A DNA stretch of 64,000 nt, taken from positions 29,016,001 to 29,080,000 of the forward strand of contig NC_091046.1 in the NCBI RefSeq assembly GCF_963966145.1. Reading direction: 5' to 3'. Positions 1 through 10,352 of this stretch are shown here, in pieces (positions within the stretch are counted from its first letter, which is position 1; each line of letters begins with the position of its first letter). This DNA is from Tenebrio molitor (Eukaryota > Arthropoda > Insecta > Coleoptera > Tenebrionidae). The notes below the pieces were generated by a model. That model was not told the origin of the DNA. It saw only the letters and a list, made by a program, of their open reading frames with translations, and did not search any database. The position numbers and the translations under genes are program-made.

Positions 1-2
1 GA

Positions 3-630
3 AAGGTGAGAAATTCTAGTGATGGATATCTCGAGGTTAAAACAAATATTGCCAAAGATGTTATACTGTTCAAATATGATAATCCTAGATTTTTTAAAAT
101 TGTAAACATTTTTGCTGTATGTCAATTTGTATTTTGGTCTTACTTGTCAGTATTTTCTTTTACTACACTTCGAGATGCACCCGTCGATCGTTCTAAAGAA
201 ACTACTTGGTGGAGGAAAATTAATCTTGGCGAAAATAAATACAGAAATAGTTTGTCCATAATATCGTTTATTATAGGTTTGTTATAATATGTAATCTTTT
301 TTCATATACATTTATTTTTTCCCTACAGGTTATGGCATTTTGTCGGTAACTTGGATGTACACATTAAAATCAGTGCGTTATTTAATCCTGCATCAAGGTG
401 GTCAAAATATATCTTTAGTTACATACACTCCTGTAGGCAAAAATCGAATTCTTACTGTTAATTTAGAAAACGTAAATTGTAAAGAATCAAGAACTCTTGC
501 AAAATCTCAGTTACCAATTAAAGTGAGAGGACATTATTTACATTATATACTTGATATGAGAGGTGAATTTAAAAATCCCCTTCTTTTTGATCACACTGCT
601 GGGCTACGACGAAAATGGAAAGGCACATAG
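3..630 (+). CDS. TMEM223: TMEM223 orthologue, 3' part (two exons)
   Basis: Seen: exon 3-276, intron 277-328 (GT...CCCTACAG, 52 bp) and exon 329-630 ending in TAG. A Gly codon is split across the junction and the frame is kept. The protein has the family blocks DVILFKYDNPRFFK, a membrane segment around VNIFAVCQFVFWSY, a second hydrophobic stretch across the splice, then SVRYLILHQGGQNISLVTYTP, KVRG and the C-terminal LLFDHTAG. Known: TMEM223 is a two-pass mitochondrial inner-membrane protein needed for complex IV assembly and linked to COX1 synthesis. About 190 residues are present, near family length, but no ATG lies in frame. The GTG at position 6 is unlikely to be the start, so the 5' end and any targeting peptide lie upstream of the window. 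I see no clear polyadenylation signal just after the stop. Confidence 0.93.
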
Positions 631-806
631 CAAATATCATAGATTATATGACTGGTAGGTATTTCATTTGAGTTAAAAATGTTATGTAATGGAATAGTTA
701 TTTGTAACTTAACAATTAGATTTAAAAATTACAACTATTGAATTATAATTTTTTTTAATAATTTTTGTAAGTTGTACTGAAACCACTCATTGAACCTAAA
801 CATTTT
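631..806. other. Downstream flank of TMEM223, no gene
   Basis: AT-rich sequence between the TMEM223 stop and the first MITE. It probably holds the 3' UTR, but no canonical AATAAA hexamer was seen before 807. Confidence 0.5.
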
Positions 807-984
807 GGCCCGGTTGTATAAAGCTTAGTTAACATCGTGTCAGCTAACAACGCGTCAAGTCGGAAATCCGCCCATTTGATTGGCTGATTTAAATAAAATG
901 TTAAATATCATCCAATCAGATAGCTTGACGTTGACATTATGTTAACTTTAACAACGATTTGACATCGCTTTATGCAACCGGGCC
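807..984. mobile_element. MITE, GGCCCGG family, copy 1
   Basis: Bounded by inverted repeats: GGCCCGGTTGTATAAAGC at the left, and its complement ending GCAACCGGGCC at the right. The arms continue inward (TTAACATCGTGTCAGC against its complement-like partner). Flanks are TTT on both sides, compatible with a 3-bp target duplication. A second copy in the other orientation is at 24687-24858 with TAA on both sides. TIR type and 3-bp duplications suggest a PIF/Harbinger-mobilised MITE (inference). Confidence 0.85.
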
Positions 985-1558
985 TTTATGTGATAAAAAG
1001 TAGTGTCTGGTGTGTTATTTTCAATATGCTTCACTTTTAGTGAGTCTTGCATTAATTCGTATGGATTTTAACTATCATCCTAAAATAGAAATACTTACGT
1101 CTGTCACATATCGAACGATCAAATTGATTTGTTATCCATGAATCCGAAAACGTATGTTGTTACTTGAAGTACTTGAACTCCACGCTCTAATAAACACGGC
1201 GCGAAACCCAGGATATTAAGGTTGGTAGAACTGCGTCGTTGAAAATTGGAGGGCGGAGGGAAAAGTAACTCGTGACGTAAAATCAACCCAGAAATTTTGA
1301 GTTTTCGAATAGAACCCAAGGTTTATAAGCTCCATGGGGTTTATTGGGTGGTTTTTTGGGTTTTATTCTAGTGAGGGAACACCTAATGCGTGATCGACAG
1401 ACTCTGTAGTAAAAGTTTAGTGCATTATGACGTCACGAGTAACTTTTGCGTAGGGAAAAAATTCAAACTATTACTTTAAATGGCAACGAGGCAACCTACT
1501 ATACAAATTAGTCAGTTCTACCAATCTTGCAGGATATCAGTAACGTCTACATCTATGA
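985..1558. other. Non-coding stretch with an old repeat fragment
   Basis: No gene seen. Positions about 1118-1160 (CGAACGATCAAATTGATTTG, then TATCCATGAATCCGAAAACG) resemble one arm of the inverted repeat at 54959-55133, so this is probably an arm-only relic of that family. Confidence 0.5.
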
Positions 1559-1906
1559 TAGAAGCTCGTGCCAACTCTCATGATCGATGACGCAGAACCA
1601 AAATGCGTACCGATTACCGAAGCGTCTGTACTATTCGAACTAAAAACATCGGTACCATTTTGTCACGCTTTACAGATTTGTAAGCTAATTTATGTTGATA
1701 TTTATTTGGCGAGAAGCCGACAAGTCCTTAGATAATGTCGGACATTCTAATCCAAATCCTTGAACAGTGTAAAATGCAAATTTGCCGCCACCCTGAAAAT
1801 TTGAACTAAACGACCAACGTTTTTACGTTTCACTTATCAGAATTAGGCTCCGCCTTCGCGCAGCTTTTGTCAAGGTCATCGATTATGACAGTTGGCACAA
1901 GCTCTA
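1559..1906. mobile_element. MITE, AGCTTGTGCCAACTCTCATG family, copy 1
   Basis: Inverted termini: AGCTCGTGCCAACTCTCATG with GATCGATGACG at the left, and CGATTATGACAGTTGGCACA then AGCTC at the right, flanked by TA. The internal sequence matches copy 2 at 4701-5032 along most of its length. Confidence 0.85.
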
Positions 1907-1913
1907 ATTATCT

Positions 1914-2840
1914 GGGGTGCGTTCAGAAATCGTACCCAGGTGCACCTAGGTCGCCATGCGCCGTTCGTAAATTGCCGGTAATGCAAACATGGTCATCTGT
2001 CATGCGTTCAGAATTGTTTGGGTGATTGCACGGTGATTGCCTGACGGTGTTCCCAAGTTACCATGCTCCATGAGTGTGGGAAGAATTGCCGCACATGCGC
2101 AATAGTAATAATAAACTGTCAATTCACCGTCATTTTGGCGCCTCAATAATAAGCTGGGGCTGGCTAAGTCGCTAAGGACTATGTATTGCCAATTTGGTGA
2201 TTTTTTTACCTTTACCTATATTTTTCTAATTTAATAAAATAATATAGGTTGAACGGAGTAAAATAATGTAATATGTATTTGTTTTAAAAAGTTTATTTGA
2301 TTTATATAATTTTCTTCAGTTTATATTTGTTTTAAAAGGCTTATACAGTGAACGGCAAAAGTATGGAATAAATTCATTAAAAATGAAACAAAATTTTTTT
2401 CAAAAAAATCTTTGGACAGGTCAATTTTAGTTTATAAAAATACATATTTTAATACAAAATAAAATTCCAAGCAGTCATTTGTTTCCGAGTTATGACATCA
2501 TCGATAGTTTTTTTTCAAACAATGACAGTTGCTAATGTTGCTATTATTCCTTCATCATCATTACTACTTTCTTCTTCGCTTTCAGATGCTAAATTTAAAA
2601 TAAAGTCTGCAGCTAACGCAATTGGAATGTCCACATTTTATTTTATACGTATGTACAATTGTACATAACCACAAACCATAGAATAGAACAACTCCCGCTC
2701 CTACCAGTACCACAAAATTGCAACAAACCGTTCACAAATGTGATGTTGCCGCGGCACATCTCGGCAATGACGTCATAATCCTTGGGTGTACCATTACCTT
2801 ACCATTACCTATTCCCACAGCACATTTCTGAACGCACCCC
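1914..2840. mobile_element. TIR element, GGGGTGCGTTCAGAAAT termini
   Basis: The left end GGGGTGCGTTCAGAAAT is matched by its complement ATTTCTGAACGCACCCC at 2824-2840. The interior is non-coding and was later invaded at 2344. No convincing target duplication was found, so the superfamily is open. Confidence 0.75.
2344..2512. mobile_element. Solo arm of the TACAGTGARCGGCAAAAG foldback family
   Basis: Nearly identical to the left arm of the complete element at 59840-60744: TACAGTGAACGGCAAAAG, then AAAGATTTCC-type AT-rich arm sequence ending near GACATCATCGATAG. The opposite arm is missing, so this is a truncated copy nested in the 1914-2840 element. Confidence 0.8.
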
Positions 2841-2866
2841 TGAATACGAGGTACAGTCACAATATG

Positions 2867-3093
2867 TACAATTAGAGACACGGAATTTCGGGCATCACTG
2901 TCAATATACTGTCAAAAAATTTAAATAGGCTTTACATTATTAACCTCAATGATTCACATGCGATTGACGTGAGCAGAAAATAAATTTCAAAATTTGACGT
3001 TTGAATGTCACGTTGACAATAAAGAGTGATTTACATCGCAATTTTTTGAAGTGAGAGACAAATGATGCCCGAAATTCCGTGTCCCTAACTGTA
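2867..3093. mobile_element. MITE with GACACGGAATTTCGGGCATC termini
   Basis: Left end TACAATTAGAGACACGGAAT and TTCGGGCATCA; right end TGATGCCCGAAATTCCGTGT then CCCTAACTGTA. TA dinucleotide at both borders, 227 bp, non-coding. Confidence 0.85.
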
Positions 3094-3108
3094 TGTATGT
3101 ACACTTAT

Positions 3109-3486
3109 TACAACGTGATCAAGAATGACTGAGTCTGTTGGTAGCAATGAAAACACTATAATTTTTTTTTTGCATCACAAATGTATTCAGAGTATGAGAA
3201 ACTAGAAAACCACATTAAATATCACAACGCAACTGATTTTATTCACTTTCTTGGGGCGTACTAATAGCAGACATGCGCATTAAGGCGGCTTCACTCGAAC
3301 GGCCGTATGTCCCCTCCCTATTATTCTATACTCCTTGAATAGCATAAACATACCTGACATAACCAATTTTTTTTTAAATGTGTCAAGTTAAAACATCCGG
3401 TCAGTGCCAGTTACGAAACAGAAAAACACCAATATTTTTCAATTGTTTCATTGCCAACAGACTCAGTCATTGTTGATCACGCTGTA
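3109..3486. mobile_element. TIR element with an internal gypsy-like fragment
   Basis: The termini are inverted copies: TACAACGTGATCAAGAATGA, CTGAGTCTGTTGG at the left, and CCAACAGACTCAGTCATTGT then TGATCACGCTGTA at the right. Between the arms, 3163-3345 is a diverged copy of 4529-4700 plus 5033-5050 (GGGGCGTACTAATAGCAGAC, TGCGCATTAAGGCGGC, CCCCTCCCTATTA). Confidence 0.75.
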
Positions 3487-3812
3487 TTTACTTTCAAAAC
3501 TTTCGTGTACACATTCAAAATCAAGTAACAACGATTTTGCAAAATTTAAGCAGTGTGAACGGGTAATTTTGAGATTAGGTTAAAGATGACATTGACAGCA
3601 ATTAAAAAAGTTATGACCGGTCTTCTATTCACGGTCCCTTCTTGTTCCGACCTCTTCTTTACTTATTACTTGTAGAACATTGCTTTTATTTAGCCCATTA
3701 TGAGTAGCAACCCTTCTTATGGACCACTCCTCTTCTAATTGATTAATTACAACCCTGATTTAATACAGCGAAAATTAGGTGTAGGTACGCGAAAGTTTTG
3801 AATGCAAGTGTA
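3485..3812 (-). pseudogene. Deletion derivative of a Tc1-like element with transposase N-terminus
   Basis: Related TIRs lie at both ends (CTTTCAAAACTTTCGTGTAC against GTACGCGAAAGTTTTGAA), with TA borders. On the minus strand at about 3640-3760 one can read an HTH start, [20 protein letters not shown], followed by a stop. The same helix is in the relic at 18447, and the non-coding remainder 3490-3640 is the inverse of 18590-18690. So these are two internally deleted copies of one Tc1/mariner-like family. No DDE domain remains. Confidence 0.75.
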
Positions 3813-3901
3813 TAGTTACCACGAGCGTTTCCCATTAGGTTATCAAAAACAGGCTGCAATTTGTTTGTGGCTTAATCTGTTAATTTTGAAATTTGATACA
3901 A
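3813..3901. other. Spacer, nothing recognised
   Basis: Short AT-rich spacer between the Tc1-like derivative and the LTR. Confidence 0.4.
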
Positions 3902-4314
3902 TGTTAGAGTAAGTCAAGAATTTCTAAATTTGGTACATAAATGAGTGAATAATAGCATTTATTTTTACATTGTGTCGTGGTTTTTACATAAACATATACA
4001 AACAATATTACAAAGCGATTGCGATACATGTGGTAAAACCAGCTAATTCTAAGACCGGTTGGACCGAGAGAGGGCCGTTCAGTGCTCAGGGTGGATCAGG
4101 AGAGACCAAGTACACCGTGTTCAGTGTTTTCCAGTGCTCTGCCGAATTTTGGCTTTTCTTCCCAGGGTGCATCCCTTTTATACTCGTAAGCCGAATGGGA
4201 TGTTGCGGCTCGAGTGGGGTGTCACTCCAATGGGCGCATAGGTGGCTGAGCATGGGGTAACTGCGTAATAGAGTACGGGGCACATCGGTACTATCCGCAA
4301 TAATTTATGCTACA
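3902..4314 (-). mobile_element. LTR of a gypsy-type retrotransposon (3' LTR, minus orientation)
   Basis: On the minus strand the 413-bp unit begins TGTAGCATAAATTATTGCGG and ends ACTCTAACA, giving TG...CA ends. It is preceded by a polypurine tract at 4315-4326. A TATAAAA box (4176-4182) and AATAAA (3958-3963) lie in the expected order for U3-R. No second LTR is in the window, so this is the 3' end of a truncated element. The gypsy assignment rests on the polypurine tract and LTR form, not on protein homology. Confidence 0.78.
4176..4182 (-). promoter_or_regulatory. LTR TATA box
   Basis: GAGTATAAAAGGG on the minus strand, inside the LTR and about 215 bp upstream of the LTR polyadenylation hexamer. 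Confidence 0.6.
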
Positions 4315-4326
4315 TCCTCCCCTTTA
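4315..4326 (-). other. Polypurine tract priming plus-strand synthesis
   Basis: AAAGGGGAGGA directly precedes the TGT of the LTR on the minus strand, as expected for an LTR retrotransposon. Confidence 0.75.
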
Positions 4327-4510
4327 GGTTTAATAAGGTCGTCCCGACTATTGGACCTGATTCTTGCGGGGTCTGCCCAAGGAGTATAGAAGTAATAGGG
4401 AAGGGACACACGCAAGCTTATGGGCGCGGTAAATTGAAACGGGCGCAATTTTTTGCAACCCATAAGGTACGCCCCAGTTAACACTACTTGAGATGTTGGG
4501 AATTAACAAT
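4327..4510 (-). mobile_element. 3' internal fragment of the gypsy-type element
   Basis: Read on minus, it contains TGGGGCGTACC and CCCTATTACTTCTATACTCC then TTGGGCAG. The same blocks occur on + at 4630-4700/5033-5050 and at 3245-3330. These are three relics of one element's 3' internal region; no domain can be named. Confidence 0.6.
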
Positions 4511-4528
4511 AAAACTGCAGGAAAATAA

Positions 4529-5110
4529 AACACTATATATATTTTTTTTTGCATCACAAATGCAGTCAGAGTATGAGAAACCAGAACACCACACTAAATA
4601 TCACAAGGCAAGTGATTTTATTTAATTTCTTGGGGCGTACTAATAGCAGACATGCGCATTAAGGCGGCTTCACTGGGCCGGCCGTATGTCCCCTCCCTAT
4701 TAGAGCTTGTGCCAACTCTCATGATCGATGACGCAGAAACCAAAATGCGTACCGAAGCGGCTGTACTATTCGAACTAAAAACATCAGTACCATTTTGTCA
4801 CACTTTACAGATTTGTGAGCTAATTTATGTTGATTGATATTTGGCGACAGGTCCCTTGATAATCTGGGGCATTCTAATCCAAACCGTTGGACACTGTAAA
4901 ATGCAAATTTGCCGCCATCCTGAAAATTTAACCAAACGACCGATGTTTTTACGTTTCACTTATCAAAATTGGGCTCCGCCTTCGCGCAGCTTTTGTCAAG
5001 GTCATCGATCATGAGAGTTGGCACAAGCTCTACTTCTATACTCCTTGGGTCTGCTTGCCGAGGTTCGTAATGGGACGAATAGGTTTAGGCGCAGTGCGCA
5101 GTGCCCTTAG
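4529..5110 (+). mobile_element. Second gypsy-like 3' fragment, split by a MITE
   Basis: The fragment runs 4529-4700 and resumes at 5033, interrupted exactly by the 4701-5032 MITE. The joined sequence matches the uninterrupted minus-strand copy at 4389-4410. Confidence 0.65.
4701..5032. mobile_element. MITE, AGCTTGTGCCAACTCTCATG family, copy 2, with TA duplication
   Basis: 328 bp between TA at 4701-4702 and TA at 5031-5032. The TIR GAGCTTGTGCCAACTCTCAT, GATCGATGAC is answered by GTCATCGATCATGAGAGTTG, GCACAAGCTC. Removing the element and one TA restores CCCTATTACTTCTATACTCC, which exists uninterrupted on the minus strand nearby. Confidence 0.92.
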
Positions 5111-5604
5111 ATCCTGGATAAGTGGTGAGTTGCAAGACATGGTAGGTACTGTTACGTTATAAATTATTCTCCGGAAACTGGGCAACCCTGTTACCTACCA
5201 GTAACAAATCCGGACTGTTCAGGGGTATAACGAACAGGTCGTGGGCTTCGAGTCGGTTTGCAATGGGAACTCGTCGACTGAAATTTAAAATGGTGAGAAT
5301 TGCCCGGAGTACGGGAAATGACACACAGAAATTCGTGGAGGAAGCTTTTATTCACAAGCTTGTTTTATGTAATGTTCAGTACAAGACAATGACTATTGAG
5401 AATGGAACCTAAATTAACATAATTCTGATCTAGTACAACTCAACAAAATGTTACAACCTTTAAAACTCCACAAAATATAACCTGAACAACTTATCAAAGA
5501 ACAAAATGTTACAAGACTCCCTGTTCTGACCTGGTAAAATGCGAGTAAATCTTTTCAAACTCCGGGTTCCTCACCGGGTCGCCCGACTCATGTGTTCCAC
5601 CTCG
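5111..5604. other. Non-coding stretch, possible LTR remnant
   Basis: No coding signal recognised. TGTTACG at 5149 could be the outer end of an LTR belonging to the minus-strand integrase relic at 8126-9024, but no matching second LTR was found, so this is only a possibility. Confidence 0.3.
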
Positions 5605-5798
5605 TTGGCGGTCAAGGGCGTAGCAAAGGGGGGGGCCAGGTGGGCCCGGCCCACCCCAGAATCCTTCTGGCCCACCCCAGAATAAAAGTAAAACACATTA
5701 AAAACAAGATACATCTGCAATATCTATCTATCATCTGTCTGTGGTTTAAAATCTGGCCCACCCCAGCAAAAAATCATTGCTACGCCCTTGTTGGCGGT
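5605..5798. mobile_element. hAT-type MITE with perfect 8-bp target duplication
   Basis: TTGGCGGT at 5605-5612 and 5791-5798 flanks a 178-bp insert that starts CAAGGGCGTAGCAA and ends TTGCTACGCCCTTG. An 8-bp duplication and (C)A(A/G)GGGCGTAGC ends are hAT hallmarks. The interior has repeated GGCCCACCCCAGAAT units and no transposase. Confidence 0.93.
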
Positions 5799-6157
5799 AT
5801 TCAAACGTTTGCTCCAAATTAAATAATTAAGTCGCGAAAATTAAGGGGGAGGAAGACCAAGCCTTTCTTCGGAAGCTAGACAATTACATCGCCCTCCAGA
5901 GGGGTAGGACGTCGAACTCTTCCTCCTTTCCTTCAGCAAGTTTCTGATTTTCCTAATTAACAAGTGGAGTCGTTGAAATTTATCAACCGCGAAATTTGTT
6001 TACCCCGTGAAGAACCGTTACAAGAAATTGCGATGGCTCGCCGATAACTCAAAGCTGACGAGGACCACTCACAGTTGATAACGGTGAAGCCGTGCATAAA
6101 AAGTTTCGCCCTTGAAGCAAAATAAAAATGATTTCAACATTTTCAACCCGGACTATG
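5799..6157. other. Host segment of the Tc1-like insertion, no gene
   Basis: Moderately GC-rich sequence without recognisable coding content. It continues beyond the Tc1-like element at 7489. Confidence 0.4.
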
Positions 6158-7488
6158 TACGGTTGCGGTCAATAAAATCTGAGCAGCACATTTTCCTACT
6201 GTAAATATGGTTTAGATTGTTGCTCAAGTACGGGTAGTCACCTGGAAAACTGTCATATTGATGTAAACGTCAACGAAAAAAAATGCCACATTTATCTCTT
6301 GCAGAAAAAGTAAGGGTTGTTACGTTGCTGGAAGAAGGTTGGTCAGAAAGGAGGGTAGCAGTCAGGTTGAACATAGCCAGGAGCACTGTGCACAATAAGA
6401 AAATGTGGAATGAACGCCAATCGTTTGAAAGACAAGTCGGTAGTGGCAGGCCTAGAGTCTCTACAGAGATTGACGACGTTAATTTGATTCAAGTTCTACG
6501 AGAAAACCCGTTCAATTCTGTTACCAAGGCACACAATGAAACAAATTTCCCAGGTTCTCTTCGAACAGCAAGGCGTCGTGTCAAGGAAGGATGGGAAATG
6601 CGAAATCATCCTGCAGTCAAAAAACCTTGTTTGACTCAACAAAAGAACAGAGTAGGATAGTAGGATTCGCGTTGGAATATTCCCTAGAACCATTAGATTT
6701 TTGGGAGAATGTTGTTTTCACAAACGAGAAGATTTTTCAATTGTGCTATAACGGTCGTGTTAGAGTTTATAGACCACCAAATTCTCGTTTTGATGAAAGT
6801 TATACTCAAAAAATAGTAGTAAACGGTCGCTTTTCTGTAAATTTCTGGGGCTGGATTAGTGCCCAAGGACCTGGAGTTTTAACGCATATAATAGGCAGAA
6901 ATAATGCAGAGGTCTATCTTCATACCCTGGAGAATATCATGCTGTCATCAGTGAATGCGGTCTTTCCCCAAAATCATTTTATTTATCAGCACAATTGTCC
7001 TATTCATACAGCTAGAATTATCTCATATTGGATGGAGCAGGAAGGAATATGAGTTCTGCCTTGGCCTTCGCGCAGTCCGGATTTGAACCCTATCGAAAAT
7101 ATTTTGGGTTTGATGATAAGGAAACGTCGAAGAGTTATAGGGAAAAAATTCAAGAAGTGTGAAACGAATTAACTCCAAACTATACTGAGGTTTTAGTAGC
7201 ATCAATGCCGAGAAGATTGAATAATGTAATAGACAAAAATAGGGCTGCTACAAAATATTACTTTTTATATATATTTTTTTTTGTTGCATTCTCTTACAAT
7301 GTTCTTTCTACCATAAACATGTTATTTATTAAGTTCACGGAAGGTGTGAATTAACACGTGGTATTTGTGTATGCGTAGGTACCGTCACTAGGGTAATGTG
7401 ACTTGAGGTGAGAGCCTGATTTACCAAATTTAATGAAAAAGTCATAGAATGTCAAATCAGTGCTCAGATTTTATTGACCGCAACCGTA
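6158..7488 (+). mobile_element. Tc1-like element with perfect 28-bp TIRs
   Basis: Left terminus TACGGTTGCGGTCAATAAAA, TCTGAGCA; right terminus is its exact complement at 7461-7488. TA at both borders gives 1,331 bp in all. The interior holds one degenerate transposase gene on +. Confidence 0.93.
6283..7255 (+). pseudogene. Tc1-like transposase, frameshifted and catalytically damaged
   Basis: Starts with ATG at 6283 (MPHLSLAEKVRVVTLLEEGW), a Tc1/paired-type HTH, then the QVGSGRPR linker. The frame shifts near 6650 and continues as a DDE domain to 7052: ENVVFTNEKIFQL, VNFWGWISAQGPGVL, IYQHNCPIHTARI. A stop then interrupts before SRSPDLNPIENILG. Where active Tc1 enzymes have FTDE, this copy has FTNE; the second Asp (QDNCPIH) is His here; the last acidic position in NPIEN is kept. 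So two of three catalytic acids are lost, and there are at least two frame breaks. Known role: cut-and-paste transposition at TA. Confidence 0.92.
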
Positions 7489-8125
7489 CAATACTAACTA
7501 ATTATGACGTGTAATGAAATTATGAATGTTATATGTAGTTTATAATAAGACAATGGTGGCGAGTTTCTCACCTCGCAAGGGCATCAATTGACGGTCATTA
7601 AGTATGAAGTAAATGTGAAAAATATGAATAAATGTGGAAGCCACGGCCTAGACAAAAAAGTGTCACCACTGCCCCTGACTTGGCTGTTGGTTAATCCGGG
7701 ACCTTCCGGTGAGTCAGGAGACGACCTTGACTGGCAGGACTCGACGTGGACTTGATCCGCGTAGCGTTCGATCCGGAGACCTGTCGTAGTGGAGTCGCTG
7801 ATCCGCTTGGCGATTAGGGCGGTGGTACCTGGACGAATCGTCTCCAACGGCCCCTTTTTGGACTCCACCACGTCAGTCCAGCTAAAATCACTGGTTCACT
7901 GTCCCCTTGACTCTCCTCAGGCACTACCAACACTGCAAATCAGCCGTGAACTTCCCCTTTTTGTCGCTGGTTCCCACGATTGAAACCTTTCGCCCTCTCT
8001 CTCCATGGATTTTTCGGCGAAAGTTGGTGTACGTTTTTGTCGCGATGGGCTCTAGAGCATTCTAGTGAAAAGTGAAATCGCAAAGATTTACAAGCGCCCG
8101 GCGATTTAAATCATAACAGTACTAG
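7489..8125. other. Non-coding stretch 3' of the gypsy integrase relic
   Basis: Open frames exist on both strands at 7584-7983, but they overlap antisense and match nothing I recognise. A pyrimidine run at 7990-8010 (purine-rich on minus) lies where a polypurine tract could be; not proven. Confidence 0.35.
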
Positions 8126-9024
8126 TTATTTGTCTCGGGCGGCGAGGTCATAGCTCGTGGGACCGTTCTGCTGGAGGACGATGTAGGGACCGTCTCGTCG
8201 AAGGCCGAGCTTGCTACTGAATCCACGTGTTGCGTTGCTAAGGTCATGGAGGTTGGCGTACATCGGTGTACTGCTTACAGCGATCTTGTTCCTGGGTTTC
8301 GCGGGCTTCTTTCCAGCTTTCGTAGGGTGTGGCTTCAGCAACGAAGTTCTCAGAAATGACCACACAGCGAAGGTCGTTGGTGATGTCGTCAATGGCGCGA
8401 ATTTCGCTTCCGAATAGTAGTTAGGAAGGCAGGAGTCTTTCCAGTGCTTTGGCAGCGGACGGTGTTCATTGCGAACCGAATGTTTGGTAGTTATCGGGGC
8501 CAGTCGGAGTGGATCCTGTCTCCGATTTGAATGGCCAATTGGGTCTTCAGAACCCGGTTTCGGCGTTCGACTGGATTTGCCTCGGCATGAAAGACCGGGG
8601 TAAAGGCTACCTGGTCAGAAACTGATTTTTGCATAATGACGCTTGTAAACTGTAGCGGAGTAAGACGTCGTTGACGAAGGTGGTCGGCGCTCGGCGGTAG
8701 CGTCAACAAGTGCGAATAGCTCGATCCAGAGAGTGGCATACTCCTCGATTATGAGAATCCATCGGTCGTCAGTGCTGGCGAGAGGGAGTGGTCTGAATAA
8801 GTCGATGGCGACGACTTCCATCAGTGACAAGTTTTGATGTTTATAGTCGTGTCTCTCAGTCTCTGGTAATCGGTGATATACGAGTATCTTCTCATTCCGG
8901 GCCAGTAATACTGCTTGACCAGAATAGCTTGGCGGGTGAAATGCGTAGAAGAGGAAACGAGAGAGTGTCTGCAAGACAAGGATATGGTTAGTGGAAACAC
9001 TGGTACTGTTTGTCTCCAGGGCAC
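8126..9024 (-). pseudogene. Gypsy-type integrase (pol 3' end), frameshifted
   Basis: Consecutive minus-strand frames give the order of a Ty3/gypsy integrase. First is the end of the zinc-binding domain, QYYWPGMRRY (near 8900). Then comes the core with VVAIDLFRPLPLAS, RWILIIEEYATLWIELFAL and DATAE, then HAEANPVERRNRVLKTQLAI (8510-8600). The C-terminal domain follows: YANLHDLSNATRGFSSKLGL, RRDGPYIVLQ (8130-8260). In the core the Asp of VVAIDLF is visible, and the later Asp/Glu region is broken by frame changes. At least three frame shifts make it non-functional. Reverse transcriptase and protease are not visible upstream, so the element is truncated. Confidence 0.85.
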
Positions 9025-10352
9025 TTAAGTCAGTTTTAGTTGACTTAAGCCTACCTAAACGAAGAGCTTTGTTCGATTTTCTCCGGGATCCACAATTCGT
9101 TAAATCAAAATTGACTTACCTTTTTTTGCGGACCGCGAAGAGACCATGGACCGATTGGCATGGGTGGAATTCAACGATAATTTTGGACTTCGGTGCCACT
9201 TCAATTAAGTGGGTGTCACGACACGAGACGATGAGTACGAAAACTAGGTGTGTTCACAAGGACGGTCAAATTCGAAGTCTCTGTTTCTTCCAAAAATGTC
9301 CCTCACTCGCGGGGGAGGTTTCGTCAACCCCGATTTTGCACGAAATTGTGAATCGGTTAACGCGCAATAACCAGTGACAGAGGGTGCAACTATTTTCGAA
9401 TTGTATTTTTAAAGCTAACTTAAACTAGGCGCTAAAACTAAACCGAACAAAACCAAACAAAAATGAAAAGAACTAAAATTAACTATTTACAAAAGCCAAC
9501 AGGTACACTCCAAACCATGGCTTTTAAAAGCACAGTGAAACATATTTATCGCGGAATCAGGCGATTCAAAATCAAAGAAATTCCTTTTCTAGAGGATTTC
9601 CCCTGCTATAAAAAGGAGAAATGTAAAAATTACAATGCCGTCGGAAATTTAGTGGGAAAGGTACCTATTTATTATTATTTAGGTAATAAAAATTGCAGAT
9701 CACCTTGTCGCATCTCGGTTCCACATCTTGCATCGCACTCCCTCTTCTGCGCATCCTTAGCGGCCATCTAAGATTTGACGAGCAGTACGGTATACTCAAT
9801 GAAGCAAATCTGCTCAACAGCTCGGACATGCTGTCCACTTGAAGTGTTTTATTCTGTTTATAATCTTTTTTTTTGGACCTATGAGGTTCGTTTAAATTTA
9901 GATAAGCAACCAATTTTGTTCTAGTTGAGCTGTTTATTCTTGCCGCATATATTCTAATATAATTATTTCCAATTATTTCTCGACTCTGTGCGTTTGTCTT
10001 TATTCTTCATCTTACTCACGAAAGGCATTTTTTTGCTGGAAATCACTTAATACTGATTTGTGTGATAGTGTTGTTTGTTAACAAACACACATGTTGTGCA
10101 CGTTTTTTCTCGACTCGAGTTAGCCGGATTTGGAGATAAACTCAAAGGGGGTCGTTAGCAAACGAATACTCTCGTTGAACGCTGCTGAAGGAAAAATACC
10201 CCAATAGTATATTAATCAATGAGGAAGAGGCTGCACTGCTGCAGTCCGGTTTTGGACCTGCTAGCCGCGGTTCATTCGCTTACACAGGGTGGAGGTGGTT
10301 TTCCTTGTGCCGCAGGCATTATACCACCCGTACGATTTTTGGCGCGGCTGGC
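9025..10352. other. Unassigned stretch, probably degenerate retroelement
   Basis: Lies upstream, in minus orientation, of the integrase relic, where reverse transcriptase would be expected, but I cannot recognise RT motifs in any frame. Open frames such as + 9463-9771 look accidental. GC content drops toward 9900. Confidence 0.35.

Noticed and set aside
6..287. GTG at 6 as TMEM223 start
   Set aside because: The frame is open to the window edge, and the family has further N-terminal residues, so the start is outside.
3970..4260. 96-codon + frame
   Set aside because: Lies within the minus-strand LTR; LTR signals explain the block.
5149..8010. Complete gypsy element with two LTRs around the integrase relic
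   Set aside because: No second LTR, primer-binding site or reverse transcriptase could be identified, so only the integrase relic is called.
8991..9377. 128-codon + frame
   Set aside because: Overlaps antisense to the gypsy relic region and shows no recognisable domain.
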